From Blastobasis lacticolella (lineage: Eukaryota; Arthropoda; Insecta; Lepidoptera; Blastobasidae): a stretch of DNA of 64,000 nucleotides. Made by a program: the position numbers and the translations under genes. The notes under the pieces are model-generated. The model saw only the letters and a program-made list of their open reading frames with translations. It ran no database searches and was not told the origin of the DNA. Location: positions 7,568,122 to 7,632,121 of the forward strand of contig LR990044.1 of NCBI GenBank assembly GCA_905147135.1. Reading direction: 5' to 3'. Positions 33,668-43,280 of the stretch are shown piece by piece (position 1 is the first letter of the stretch; each line of letters begins with the position of its first letter).

Positions 33668-33847
33668 GATTTATTAGATAAGACCATTTATTGTAAGTAC
33701 TTAATAACTTTATAATATTAAATAGTTATTTTAATTCAATGAGAGCTTCTTTTTAATTTATGTAAAATCTACTTACCCTACATAGGGGCCCCTCAATAAG
33801 TTTTGATACGGGGCCCCGGTAAGGCACGCTACGCCAGTGGTGGGCAA

Positions 33848-34590
33848 ATAGGTCCTGGATGATCTTTCGGACACATGGCCCCCAGGACCCCACCTTTTCT
33901 ATCCCAAAAGGCGGAAATTAGTATCCCTCGCTAAGGGATCTATATTTGAGCCGCTTGAGGTCGTCAGCCGCTAAAGCTGCCGTTCCGGCAAAAGCCGAGC
34001 TAGCCCTAAGGTGGGATGGAGCTAGAGTATCATCGCAGGTCGCATCCCACGCTAAGGGCCTGCCCTACGACCAGGCGACGAGCGTCATGCCGTCGGGCCT
34101 CTTAATATCGTCCCGGGCTAGCCCATTGGGTTCCAAAACAGCTGGCACCACCACTGGACCAGACGGATGGTGTCGTTGATGTTTGCGTGACGCGACAGAC
34201 GACCGACGCTTCGTTGACACGACAGTCCGTGGTGCCACTCCTACAATGGCAACGATATGGTTCATTTGTTTTTACTCTTATCGCAAGCATAAAGACAGTG
34301 TAAGTATGGGCCCGGTTAAGATCGTACCCGTGTTTTGAGATGGTATTGTATGCAGCCAGTATTTGGCGTCTTACTCTAAAGCGGCGAGTAGACGAGCTCG
34401 ATCTGTTCGAGATTTTTAGAAATGTCGAGAAAGCGAGTTTACAGATCGACTCCTCCCAATGCTTTTGGGAGTTAGGGATGGCGTGAAAATCAGGCAAAGA
34501 ATCAGACACCTCGAGGCCGCCCAAGAACGTAGTAATATTTTTTATTGGCAAGGAGTGCGTGCTATCTACGGAAGATAAGAGGTCTCTAAG
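33848..34590 (-). pseudogene. RT-associated C-terminal protein, minus strand, copy 2 (split by hAT)
   Basis: Same protein pieces as at 24965-25975, including QKHWEE, YRCHCRSG and PDGMTLVAW segments. The frame at 34551-34102 is continuous but crosses what should be a frame change, so it is a decayed copy. Its C-terminal end lies on the far side of the hAT element. Confidence 0.6.
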
Positions 34591-34899
34591 TTGAATTAAA
34601 TTTTAACCTTTAATCATTATTATTACTATTGGCTTTCCAGTTCTATTTTATTTAGATTTATTTATCATTCATTGTATCGATAGTCTCGTAACAGAATTAG
34701 GTACATCTGCTTTTAACAAGTATATATCATTTGAAGATAGTTGAGTATTTTATAATTGTCGACCTGTCGTATTCTTACCTAATGTAAAGTATGAAGTTTT
34801 AACAAAATAACTAAGTGTATAGCCAATTGGCACCCTGTGACGGGATTATTCCCTTAGCGACATGGGAACGAGGTCTATAATTAAAACAAATAGACACAT
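34591..34899. other. AT-rich flank leading into spacer S
   Basis: Matches 25980-26205 and 26621-26690 and the same place in the later duplications (46000-46260, 54040-54320). No gene. It is cut at about 34899 by the LINE insertion. Confidence 0.5.
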
Positions 34900-37064
34900 A
34901 AGTATAGACATACAGAAATAAATTTAAAACGTATTCTAAAAGACTAAATAAAATAATGAAATTGACACAAAAATCACAAAACAACAATTACATTAGGACA
35001 TCAAATAATAAATCAAAGGCTAGTTGGCATGTAATAAACAATACTAAACAGCAATTCCCTGAAGAAACTGTAACACAAATAAAACCAAAAGACTGTACTA
35101 TTCGTGACCCGGCTGACATAGCACAAGCTTTTAATGATTATTTTACAAATAATGACTGCATCACTAATAAATCAAAATACATAAAATCTAATTCCAATAC
35201 TAAACTAAATTCTTCATTTATGACACCTACTACTCCATATGACATTTATCGAATAATAAGAGATTTAAAAAACACGAACAGCACGGTATATGATGATATA
35301 AACACTAAAGTCATTAAATATGTTTCCCATATTATTGCATCGCCCCTTAGCTATGTCATAAACCTGTGCATTACAGAAGGTATTTTCCCAGATAAACTAA
35401 AAGTAACAATAATAAAGCCATTATTCAAAAAAGAAGACCCCGAGAATAAGAAGAATTACAGGCCTATAGCCTTAATTCCCATATTTTCCAAAATAATTGA
35501 AAAAGTAATACACAATTCTTTATACCAATACTGTGAAGCGAATGATATACCAGTACCGCAGCAAAAAGGATTTAGGAAAAACAAAAATGTAAATATGGCC
35601 CTATATGACATGCTTTACAAAATTTATCTCAGATTGGATAATCGCTTACCAATAATGGCATTGTTTTTAGATTTAACAAAGGCTTTCGATTTTGTTGACC
35701 ACGAAATTCTACATAAAAAATTAGAAGCCATTGGAGTAAGGGGAAACGTAAAAAAATTAATTAAATCTTATCTCAGTGACAGAATTCAAATGACCCAAAT
35801 TACTCGAATATGTCACAAAACCAAATTAGAAACCCAATATTTGTCAAAAGGTAATATTGTTCGCTACGGTGTTCCGCAAGGGAGTGTATTGGGACCTCTA
35901 TTATTTATTATTTACATTAATTACATTATAGAATCGATCAATAATCAAATTATCTTATTTGCTGATGACTGCACTGTGCTTTTTAATAATGAAATTGACA
36001 TAAATCCTGCTCTGACTAATGTAATTGAATGGTTAAAAAATAATAACTTACAACTAAACCTAGATAAAACGAACATTATTAAATTTAAACAACGAGACAA
36101 GAGCACTATTCAAGCAAACGTAACACATAATGAACAAATAATTGAAAACACTAAAGTTACAAAAATTTTAGGACTATATTTAGACAGCAATATGAGCTGG
36201 ACAACACAAATAAAATATGTTGGTAACCGAATCAACCAATCCTCATATGCACTGCATAAATTGAACAAAGTAGCAAATCGTGAAACCGTACTAATGGCTT
36301 ATCAGGGTCTTGTAGTCTCGATACTGAGATACGGGATTATTTTCTGGGGCAATGCAACGGGGAAAGAGACTATATTTAAGGCACAGAAGCGTTGTATCAG
36401 AGCTATCTGTAACCTGAAACGCACAGACAGCTGTAGGCTATTTTTTAGAGAACTGAAATTACTAACTTTGCCATCTCTCTACCTGTACGAAATTGCCGTA
36501 TTTGTACGCACAAATCAGCATCTTTTCCCTAGCGTTGAAAGCGCACGACGCCGAGATCAACTGCACATCCATCTGTGCAAAACTGCCCTCTTTCATAAGA
36601 GCGTGTTTGCGATGGCCGCAAAATTGTATAATGCTATCCCAAAAAGGATTCGCGAAGTAGAGACTATTGGTAGCTTTAAGAGGCAGCTTTACAATTTTTT
36701 GGTCGAAAGAGCGTTACATACGGTTGAGGAGTTCCTTTTGGCTTGTAAAGAAAGTAAGTAGTTTTTCTCTCAGTAAATGTACCTGATTAGATGACATATT
36801 ATGTGTAATGCTGTTGAATTAATTTTGACATATTTTATGATTGGCTTTCCATTATTTTGACATTGTTGATTATTGTGGATATTGTTAATGATTGATGGTT
36901 AAATTTAATATTTATTTTAGTATGAGTTTTAATTGTTTTTTTAATAGGTATAAATTGACATTATATTTTTATTGACATTATTTTTATTGACATTTGAAAT
37001 ATTATTGACACTATCTACTGTTTGAAATCTTAAATTATTAATTGTTGAATGGGTAAAAACCAAA
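34900..37064 (+). mobile_element. 5'-truncated LINE insertion with intact RT ORF
   Basis: The paralogous block at 46250 continues through this point without the element (AGACACATATTTGCAGGGCC), which places the left junction at about 34899. The element has a pre-RT linker, RT and C-terminal part, then a 3' UTR with repeated TTGACAT motifs (36780-37030). It is followed immediately by C6 5' UTR sequence (CCCAGTGCCAGC). Confidence 0.75.
34956..36761 (+). CDS. Reverse transcriptase of a jockey/CR1-like LINE, endonuclease missing (601 aa)
   Basis: The longest open frame in the window, from a true ATG though this is probably not the native start, since the endonuclease that belongs upstream is gone. 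Residues 1-100 are the pre-RT linker. RT fingers are at about 150-185 (KPLFKKEDPE, NYRPIALIPIFSK), motif A FLDLTKAFD at 237-245, motif B GVPQGSVLGP at 305-314, and motif C FADD at 335-338. The C-terminal part is at about 440-601 (CRLFFRELKLLTLPSLYLYE, AAKLYNAIPKRIRE). All three catalytic Asp are present and no stop interrupts it, so the insertion is younger than its relatives at 21930 and 46660. Without an endonuclease it cannot be autonomous. Confidence 0.85.
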   Translation: MKLTQKSQNNNYIRTSNNKSKASWHVINNTKQQFPEETVTQIKPKDCTIRDPADIAQAFNDYFTNNDCITNKSKYIKSNSNTKLNSSFMTPTTPYDIYRIIRDLKNTNSTVYDDINTKVIKYVSHIIASPLSYVINLCITEGIFPDKLKVTIIKPLFKKEDPENKKNYRPIALIPIFSKIIEKVIHNSLYQYCEANDIPVPQQKGFRKNKNVNMALYDMLYKIYLRLDNRLPIMALFLDLTKAFDFVDHEILHKKLEAIGVRGNVKKLIKSYLSDRIQMTQITRICHKTKLETQYLSKGNIVRYGVPQGSVLGPLLFIIYINYIIESINNQIILFADDCTVLFNNEIDINPALTNVIEWLKNNNLQLNLDKTNIIKFKQRDKSTIQANVTHNEQIIENTKVTKILGLYLDSNMSWTTQIKYVGNRINQSSYALHKLNKVANRETVLMAYQGLVVSILRYGIIFWGNATGKETIFKAQKRCIRAICNLKRTDSCRLFFRELKLLTLPSLYLYEIAVFVRTNQHLFPSVESARRRDQLHIHLCKTALFHKSVFAMAAKLYNAIPKRIREVETIGSFKRQLYNFLVERALHTVEEFLLACKESK

Positions 37065-37632
37065 ATGCCCAGTGCCAGCAATTGAGCCGTCGACATTGGT
37101 GCCGGGTAAAATGGAGTCTTTAACTACGAAAATTGAGACCCAGATCGCGCAGCAGCTGATCCGGGATATGACTCTGAATCAGCACGTCCTCATTTTGTCA
37201 GCGGCCACAGATAAACTGTTCAGCTCGCAGGACATCCCCCGGACACTGGCGACATTCGTCACAATCTGGGTGAAATGGTGTCTCTGACATCGAAAAGTGA
37301 GACCCGGATCGCGCAGCAGCTGATAAGGGACATGCCTCTGAATAGGCACGTCCTTATTCTGTCAGCGGCCACAGATAAACTGTTTGGCTCGCAAGACATC
37401 CCCCGGACACTGCAGATCGGCATCATGGTGCGGTAGCTGTGTATTCTCAAGAGGATACAGGACGAGCGCTACCAGTTGGACTGTTGCTATGCTAGAACGA
37501 TAGATCATCCCAACTGCGAGCCCAACCAACGGATGGCGGCGCTGGGGGAGCTATGGGACCTCCTCCAGTTCGACGAACTGATTTGCCTGATGTGCTGGAA
37601 GCCGCTGTACAAATTTTACGATGTGCGGTGAG
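37065..37632 (+). pseudogene. Hybrid C6 pseudogene (two copies fused)
   Basis: It begins inside the C6 5' UTR, carries codons 1 to about 47 of a TTK-type copy (start 37111), then at CGGACACTG/GCGACATTCG jumps back into the 5' UTR of a second, MVSL-type copy starting at 37275. The second copy has a TAG at about 37434 (GCGGTAGCTG) and continues to a stop at 37629-37631. Neither half is functional. Confidence 0.75.
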
Positions 37633-38600
37633 CGAGCCAGGGTCAGTGCAATCTGGTTACCGATGCGCGGTCTGAAGTCTGAAGTGCGGTGGCTGTGAGC
37701 ATTCGGACATCAGCTTCAGATCCAGCGACTAAAGAGAAGGCAGAGTCGTAGTGAAGATTTGTTCTTTTAGTTTAAATTTATTATTTAATTTAGTTTCTCC
37801 GTAGCTTTAAGTTTGTATATTCTGTGTATTTAATATTATAAGTTTAGTATTAGTATTTGACATTGTTATTATAATTTTCCACTAGGTATATAATATAATT
37901 ATTGATATAACAAGAAACTCTAAGAATTTCATTCACATACATTAACTTAATTTAAACCTAGGTACATAATCAAAAATATATACAATCAAAAATAAAAAAC
38001 AATGTCAAACATAAAAAGAGACTACAAATAGCTGGCAACTGAGAGTGTGCCTAGGTGGCTGGCGGCGTTACCTCTTTGTATGACCAAACTTAAGTGCTGG
38101 CCGAGGTACGCTCCACCCCGATTATTCTCTTAGCGACATGTGAGACGAGGTCTATAATTTAAACAAATAGACCACATTTTTGCAGGGCCGTACCAGTCTC
38201 TTATTATAAAATATTACGCTTATGCTCAATAGAGATCACTTGATACTTTAACTCGATAGGATTACTTTGTGTTATATTAATGATATTGATATCATGAGGG
38301 TTATGGGGCCCTTCACCATCTCAGGAGCCCAAGCCAATATCACATTGTGCTCGTGTTCCCCGTGGACAGACAGACGAGACGTAAATATGCAAAACACCGT
38401 ATAAAATATGACAGGCCAGATCTAAAACAAAACACGACACGGCTAGGGCATCCCGCCATTATCACGCGCAGGCGGATCGCTCTACTGTGTTTCTTTTTTA
38501 AGATACTAGTATTTTTAGAGCGCGTCGCAGTATGCTTAGGAATTATAGCGCGTAAACACCCGCTATTCCTCACTAGATGTTATAACTTGTACACTTGTAC
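37633..38600 (+). repeat. C6 tail and spacer S
   Basis: Standard tail to about 37870, then the minus-strand element 3' end truncated at CTCCACCCCG, joined directly to GATTATTC and spacer S. Compared with 25219-26640 this junction removes the body of the RT-associated pseudogene. The shortened unit is the one repeated at 39028-39999 and several times after 55188. Confidence 0.65.
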
Positions 38601-38670
38601 TCAGAAACTCAGTTGTCGCCTGCCCAGTGCCAGCAATTGAGCCGTCGACATTCGTCACATTCCGGATAAA

Positions 38671-39027
38671 ATGGAGTCTCTGACATCCAAAAGTGAGACC
38701 CGGATCGCGCAGCAGCTGATCCGAACCATGCCTCTGAATAGGCACGTCCTTATTCTGTCAGCGGCCACAGATAAACTGTTTGGCTCGCAAGACATCCCCC
38801 GGACACTGCAGATCGGCATCATGGTGCGGTTGCTGTGTATTCTCAAGAGCATACCGGACGAGCGCTACCAGTTGGACTGTTGCTATGCTAGAACGATAGA
38901 CCATCCCAACTGCGAGCCCAACCAACGGATGGCGGCGCTGGGGGAGCTATGGGACCTCCCCCAGTTCGACGAACTGATTTGCCTGATGTGCTGGAAGCCG
39001 CTGTACAAATTTTACGATGTGTGGTGA
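38671..39027 (+). CDS. C6-family protein, promoter-less copy (118 aa)
   Basis: Open frame with all Cys/His ligands, but upstream sequence is spacer S and not block U; the match to promoter-bearing copies starts at AACTCAGT (about 38606). Against the copy at 18024, 20 codons differ and 13 are replacements (among them D19T, S38G, Q62P, N66Y and the final R to W), unlike the silent bias between promoter-bearing copies. This suggests relaxed constraint. A weak GTTATAAC lies about 30 nt before the CAGT, so transcription is not excluded. Confidence 0.45.
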   Translation: MESLTSKSETRIAQQLIRTMPLNRHVLILSAATDKLFGSQDIPRTLQIGIMVRLLCILKSIPDERYQLDCCYARTIDHPNCEPNQRMAALGELWDLPQFDELICLMCWKPLYKFYDVW

Positions 39028-40067
39028 GCGAGCCAGGGTCAGTGCAATCTGGTTACCGATGCGCGGTCTGAAGTCTGAAGTGCGGTGGCTGTGAGCTTTC
39101 GGACATTAGCTTCAGATCCAGCGACCAAAGAGAAGGCAGAGTCGTAGTGAAGATTTGTTCATTTAGGTTAAAATTATTTTTTTAATTTAGTTTCTCCGTA
39201 GCTTTAAGTTTGTATATTCTGTGTATTTAATATTATAAGTTTAGTATTAGTATTTGACATTGTTATTATAATTTTCCACTAGGTATATAATATAATTATT
39301 GATATAACAAGAAACTCTAAGAATTTCATTCACATACCTTAACTTAATTTAAACCTAGGTACATAATCAAAAATATATACAATCAAAAATAAAAAACAAT
39401 GTCAAACATAAAAAGAGACTACAAATAGCTGGCAACTGAGAGTGTGCCTAGGTGGCTGGCGGCGTTACCTCTTTGTATGACCAAACTTAAGTGCTGGCCG
39501 AGGTACGCTCCACCCCGATTATTCCCTTAGCGACATGTGAGACGAGGTCTATAATTTAAACAAATAGACCACATTTTTGCAGGGCCGTACCAGTCTCTTA
39601 TTATAAAATATTACGCTTATGCTCAATAGAGATCACTTGATACTTTAACTCGATAGGATTACTTTGTGTTATATTAATGATATTGATATCATGAGGGTTA
39701 TGGGGCCCTTCACCATCTCAGGAGCCCAAGCCAATATCACATTGTGCTCGTGTTCCCCGTGGACAGACAGACGAGACGTAAATATGCAAAACACCGTATA
39801 AAATATGACAGGCCAGATCTAAAACAAAACACGACACGGCTAGGGCATCCCGCCATTATCACGCGCAGGCGGATCGCTCTACTGTGTTTCTTTTTTAAGA
39901 TACTAGTATTGTTAGAGCGCGTCGCTGTATGTTTAGGATTTATAGCGCGTAAACACCCGCTATTTCTCACTAGATGTTATAACTTGTACACTTGTACTCA
40001 GAAACTCAGTTGTCGCCTGCCCAGTGCCAGCAATTGAGCCGTCGACATTCGTCACATTCCGGGTAAA

Positions 40068-40424
40068 ATGGAGTCTCTGACATCGAAAAGTGAGACCCGG
40101 ATCGCGCAGCAGCTGATCCGGGACATGCCTCTGAATAGGCACGTCCTTATTCTGTCAGCGACCACAGAGAAACTGTTTGGCTCGCAAGACATCCCTTGGA
40201 CACTGCAGATCGGCATCATGGTTCGGTTGCTGTGTATTCTCAAGAGCATACCGGACGAGCGCTACCAGTTGGACTGTTGCTATGCTAGAACGATAGATAA
40301 TCCCAACTACGAGCCCAACCAACGGATGGCGGCGCTGGGGGAGCTATGGGACCTCCCCCAGTTCGACAAACTGATTTGCCTGATGTGCTGGAAGCCGCTG
40401 TACAAATTTTACGATGTGCGGTGA
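40068..40424 (+). CDS. C6-family protein, promoter-less copy with lost ligands (118 aa)
   Basis: Open frame in the second 1397-bp unit. H78 has become Asn and C81 has become Tyr, and A32 and D34 are also changed, so the putative zinc site is damaged. I read it as a recent pseudogene that still lacks a stop. Confidence 0.35.
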   Translation: MESLTSKSETRIAQQLIRDMPLNRHVLILSATTEKLFGSQDIPWTLQIGIMVRLLCILKSIPDERYQLDCCYARTIDNPNYEPNQRMAALGELWDLPQFDKLICLMCWKPLYKFYDVR

Positions 40425-42251
40425 GCGAGCCAGGGTCAGTGCAATCTGGTTACCGATGCGCGGTCTGAAGTCTGAAGTGCGGTGGCTGTGAGCATTCGGA
40501 CATCAGCTTCAGATCCAGCGACCAAAGAGAAGGCAGAGTCGTAGTGAAGGTTTGTTCTTTTAGGTTAAAATTATTTTTTTAATTTAGTTTCTCCGTAGCT
40601 TTAAGTTTGTATATTCTGTGTATTTAATATTATAAGTTAAGTATTAGTATTTGACATTGTTATTATAATTTTCCACTAGGAATATAATTATTGATATAAC
40701 AAGAAACTCTAAGATTTTCATTCACATACCTTAACTTCATTAAAACCTAGGTACATAATCAAAAATACATACAATCAAATATACAAAACAATGTCAAACA
40801 TAAAAAGAAACTACAAATAGCTGGCAACTGTTAGTGTGCCTAGATGGCTGGCGGCGTTACCTCTTTGCATGGCCAAACTTAAGTGCTGGCCGAGGTACGC
40901 TCCACCCCGATTATTCCCTTAGCGACATGTAAAACGAGGTCTGTAATTTCAAAAACAAATAGACCACATTTTTGCAGGGCCGTACCAGTCTCTTATTATA
41001 AAATATCTCGCTTTTTTTCAATAGAGATCACTTAATACTTTAACTAGATAGGATCACTTTGTGTTATATTAATGATATTGATATTATGAGGGTTATGGGG
41101 TCCTTCACCATCTCAGGAGCCCAAGCCAATCTCACATTGTGCTCGTGTTCCCCGTGTTCCCCGTGGACAGACAGACGAGACGTAAATATGCAAAACACCG
41201 TATAAAATATGACAGGCTAGATCTAAAACAAAACACCCGTCCACACCCAGGGCATCCCGCCATTATGACGCGCAGGCGGATGGCCCTACTGTGTTTCTTT
41301 TTGAAGATACTGGTATTTTTAGAGCGCGTCGCAGTATGCTTAGGATACCAAAAACTAAAATTACCACGAGCTGAACAACATACAACTAGCTCAGTTAAGT
41401 TGAATAAAAGTGACTGCGAAATTTAAATGCATTACCAATAACGTTAAACATTGATACTAATTTGCTTATTTTGTTTGAACGTTCGGAAACTAATGTTTCG
41501 AGTTTAATCCTAATTACCCTTAAATTTTACTTATCTAAATCGAAATATTAGTAAATTGTTTGTCAAATAGAGTAAATGAATTCCAAAATACTGTGGCTGG
41601 TGTTAAATAATTCTTAACAAAGAACTCCGATAACGTAAAATGCTTATTAAAACATATAGTAACTACACGTACTCGATCACGCATAATGCAGAATATGTAC
41701 TGTAGCTGTTTTATTTCAATACAAATAAATCAAACCGCACGCGTCATAGCGCGCATATAAATAAGGTTTATTTTCGTTTACACTAAGTTAGTTAGGTATA
41801 TTACACACCAACATAGGGGAACACATCACTGGTGCTAGGTCCAATTTTAGACGACTACCATCGCTGTTAAGATGTGCTGATGTGCTGTGTCTCTGGAGAC
41901 AGATGGTAGAGAGCCTGGTATACATGTGGTAAACCTGTGTAGGTACTTATATGAAACACAGCAGCACAAAAACAGGTGCAGCATATACGTGTGTTAACGA
42001 ACTAGTAGCACATAGTTGTGGGACCACGATTCCGGAGGGCTTGGGTGCAACAAGGTAAATTGCTGAAACGGTATCTAATAGTTTCTGAACCCCCGCAGTT
42101 TTTATATCAAACCCTACATTCTATACTGCAATTCTTATTTCCAAACACGAAAATACAATAAGAAATTAGTCACCTCAAAGATTTACTATTGACGATCGAC
42201 TCATCGATAAGCTAATCAGTCCTAATAACTCTGTGTTCCTAACTACTTTCG
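40425..42251 (+). repeat. C6 tail, spacer S, then shortened block U (copy 4)
   Basis: Tail and spacer to about 41345 (GCAGTATGCTTAGGATACC), then block U from AAATTACCACGAGCTG to the promoter at 42252. About 2 kb of the full block is missing, with a join near 41876-41890. No gene. Confidence 0.65.
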
Positions 42252-42287
42252 TATTTAAGCGTTCATCATTGTTGTAGGAACTCAGTC
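42252..42287 (+). promoter_or_regulatory. Core promoter of C6 gene 4
   Basis: TATTTAAG at 42252, CTCAGT with A at 42284; 32-nt spacing. Confidence 0.65.
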
Positions 42288-42338
42288 GTCGCCTGCCCAG
42301 TGCCAGCAATTGAGCCGTCGACATTGGTGCCGGGTAAA

Positions 42339-42695
42339 ATGGAGTCTTTAACTACGAAAATTGAGACCCAGATCGCGCAGCAGCTGATCCGGGATATGCC
42401 TCTGAATCGGCACGTCCTCATTTTGTCAGCGGCCACAGATAAACTGTTCAGCTCGCAAGACATCCCCCGGACACTGCAGATCGGCATCGTGGTGCGGTTG
42501 CTCTGTATTCTCAAGAGGATACAGGACGAGCGCAACCAGTTGGACTGTTGCTACGCTAGGGCGATAGACCATCCCAACTGCGAGCCCAACCAACGGATGG
42601 CGGCGCTGGGGGAGCTATGGGACCTCCCCCAGTTTGACGAACTGATTTGCCTGACGTGCTGGAAGCCACTGTACAAATTTTACGATGTGTGGTGA
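42339..42695 (+). CDS. C6-family protein, TTK variant (118 aa), start of higher-order repeat II
   Basis: Intact, all ligands present, ending YDVW where the 31150 copy ends YDVR. It lies 11,189 bp after the 31150 copy. Start chosen at the ATG; the open frame upstream begins with a GTG. Confidence 0.6.
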   Translation: MESLTTKIETQIAQQLIRDMPLNRHVLILSAATDKLFSSQDIPRTLQIGIVVRLLCILKRIQDERNQLDCCYARAIDHPNCEPNQRMAALGELWDLPQFDELICLTCWKPLYKFYDVW

Positions 42696-43280
42696 GCGAG
42701 CCAGGGTCAGTGCAATCTGGTTACCGATGCGCGGTCTGAAGTCTGAAGTACGGTGGCTGTGAGCGGACATCAGCTTCAGATCCAGCGACCAAAGAAAAGG
42801 CATCACTCGGGTCGTGGTGAAGATTTATTCCTTTAGTTTAAATTTATTTTTAAAATTAAGTTTCTCCGTTGCTTTACGTTTGTATATTCTGTGTATTAAA
42901 TATTATAAGTTTAGAATTAGTATTTGACATTGTAATTTTAATTTTCTATTAGGTATATAATATAACTATTGATATAACCAGAAACTCTTAGATTTTTATT
43001 TACATCATCATATCAGCCAGAAGACGCCCACTGCTGGGCATAGGCCTCCCCCAGAGATTATTTACATATCTTTACTTAATTTAAACCTAGCTACATAATC
43101 AAAAATATATACAATCAAAAATAAAAAACAATATCAAACATAAAAAAGACTACAAGTAGCTGGCAACTGGGAGTGTGCCTAGGTGGCTGGCGGGTTTACC
43201 TCTTTCTATGGCCAAACTTAAGTGCTGGCCGAGTTACGCTCCACCTCGTGGGTTGCTAGTTGTGTCAATTAGGTGGGCAG
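42696..43280 (+). other. C6 tail plus minus-strand element 3' end, up to the hAT target
   Basis: As at 31507-31916 but without the 100-bp deletion. It contains the 52-bp insert described separately and ends with GTGGGCAG at 43273-43280. Confidence 0.6.
43006..43057. mobile_element. 52-bp insertion carrying the abundant moth GACGCCCACTGCTGGGCATA motif
   Basis: Flanked by a 10-bp direct repeat TTATTTACAT (42996-43005 and 43058-43067) and absent from the same position in the paralogous blocks at 31800 and 51140. The sequence ATCAGCC...GACGCCC...CTGGGCATAGGCCTCCCCC is among the commonest short interspersed motifs in Lepidoptera. The clean duplication and the presence in one of three copies date it after the segmental duplication. 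Confidence 0.8.

Larger units (their letters stand above)
31917..33839 (+). mobile_element. hAT element, 1923 bp, copy 1, with LINE fragment inside
   Basis: Flanked by GTGGGCAG on the left (31909-31916) and GTGGGCAA on the right (33840-33847), an 8-bp target duplication with one later mutation; the empty site is at 25233-25240. The right end (CGCTACGCCAGTG) is a standard hAT terminus; the left end (CAGGGAGCTACC) is a poorer match. The transposase is reduced to its C-terminus, and the middle is a minus-strand LINE fragment. Copies at 43281-45203 and 51358-53280 have exactly the same length and site, so they arose by segmental duplication and not by independent insertion. Confidence 0.8.
38340..41130 (+). 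repeat. Direct tandem duplication of spacer + C6 unit (1397 bp)
   Basis: 38340-39736 is repeated with few differences from 39737. The C6 starts (38671 and 40068) are exactly 1397 bp apart. A third spacer starts at about 40905 but passes into block U instead of a C6 gene. Confidence 0.85.

Noticed and set aside
38347..38640. 97-codon ORF in spacer S, repeated at 39744, 54507 and 56053
   Set aside because: It starts with GTG, overlaps an equally long frame on the other strand, runs into the C6 5' UTR, and has no recognisable domain. Repetition reflects duplication of the spacer.
38340..41130. CRISPR-like or phage-like direct repeats
   Set aside because: The repeats are kilobase-scale segmental duplications in a eukaryotic, transposon-rich context; no short spaced repeats exist.
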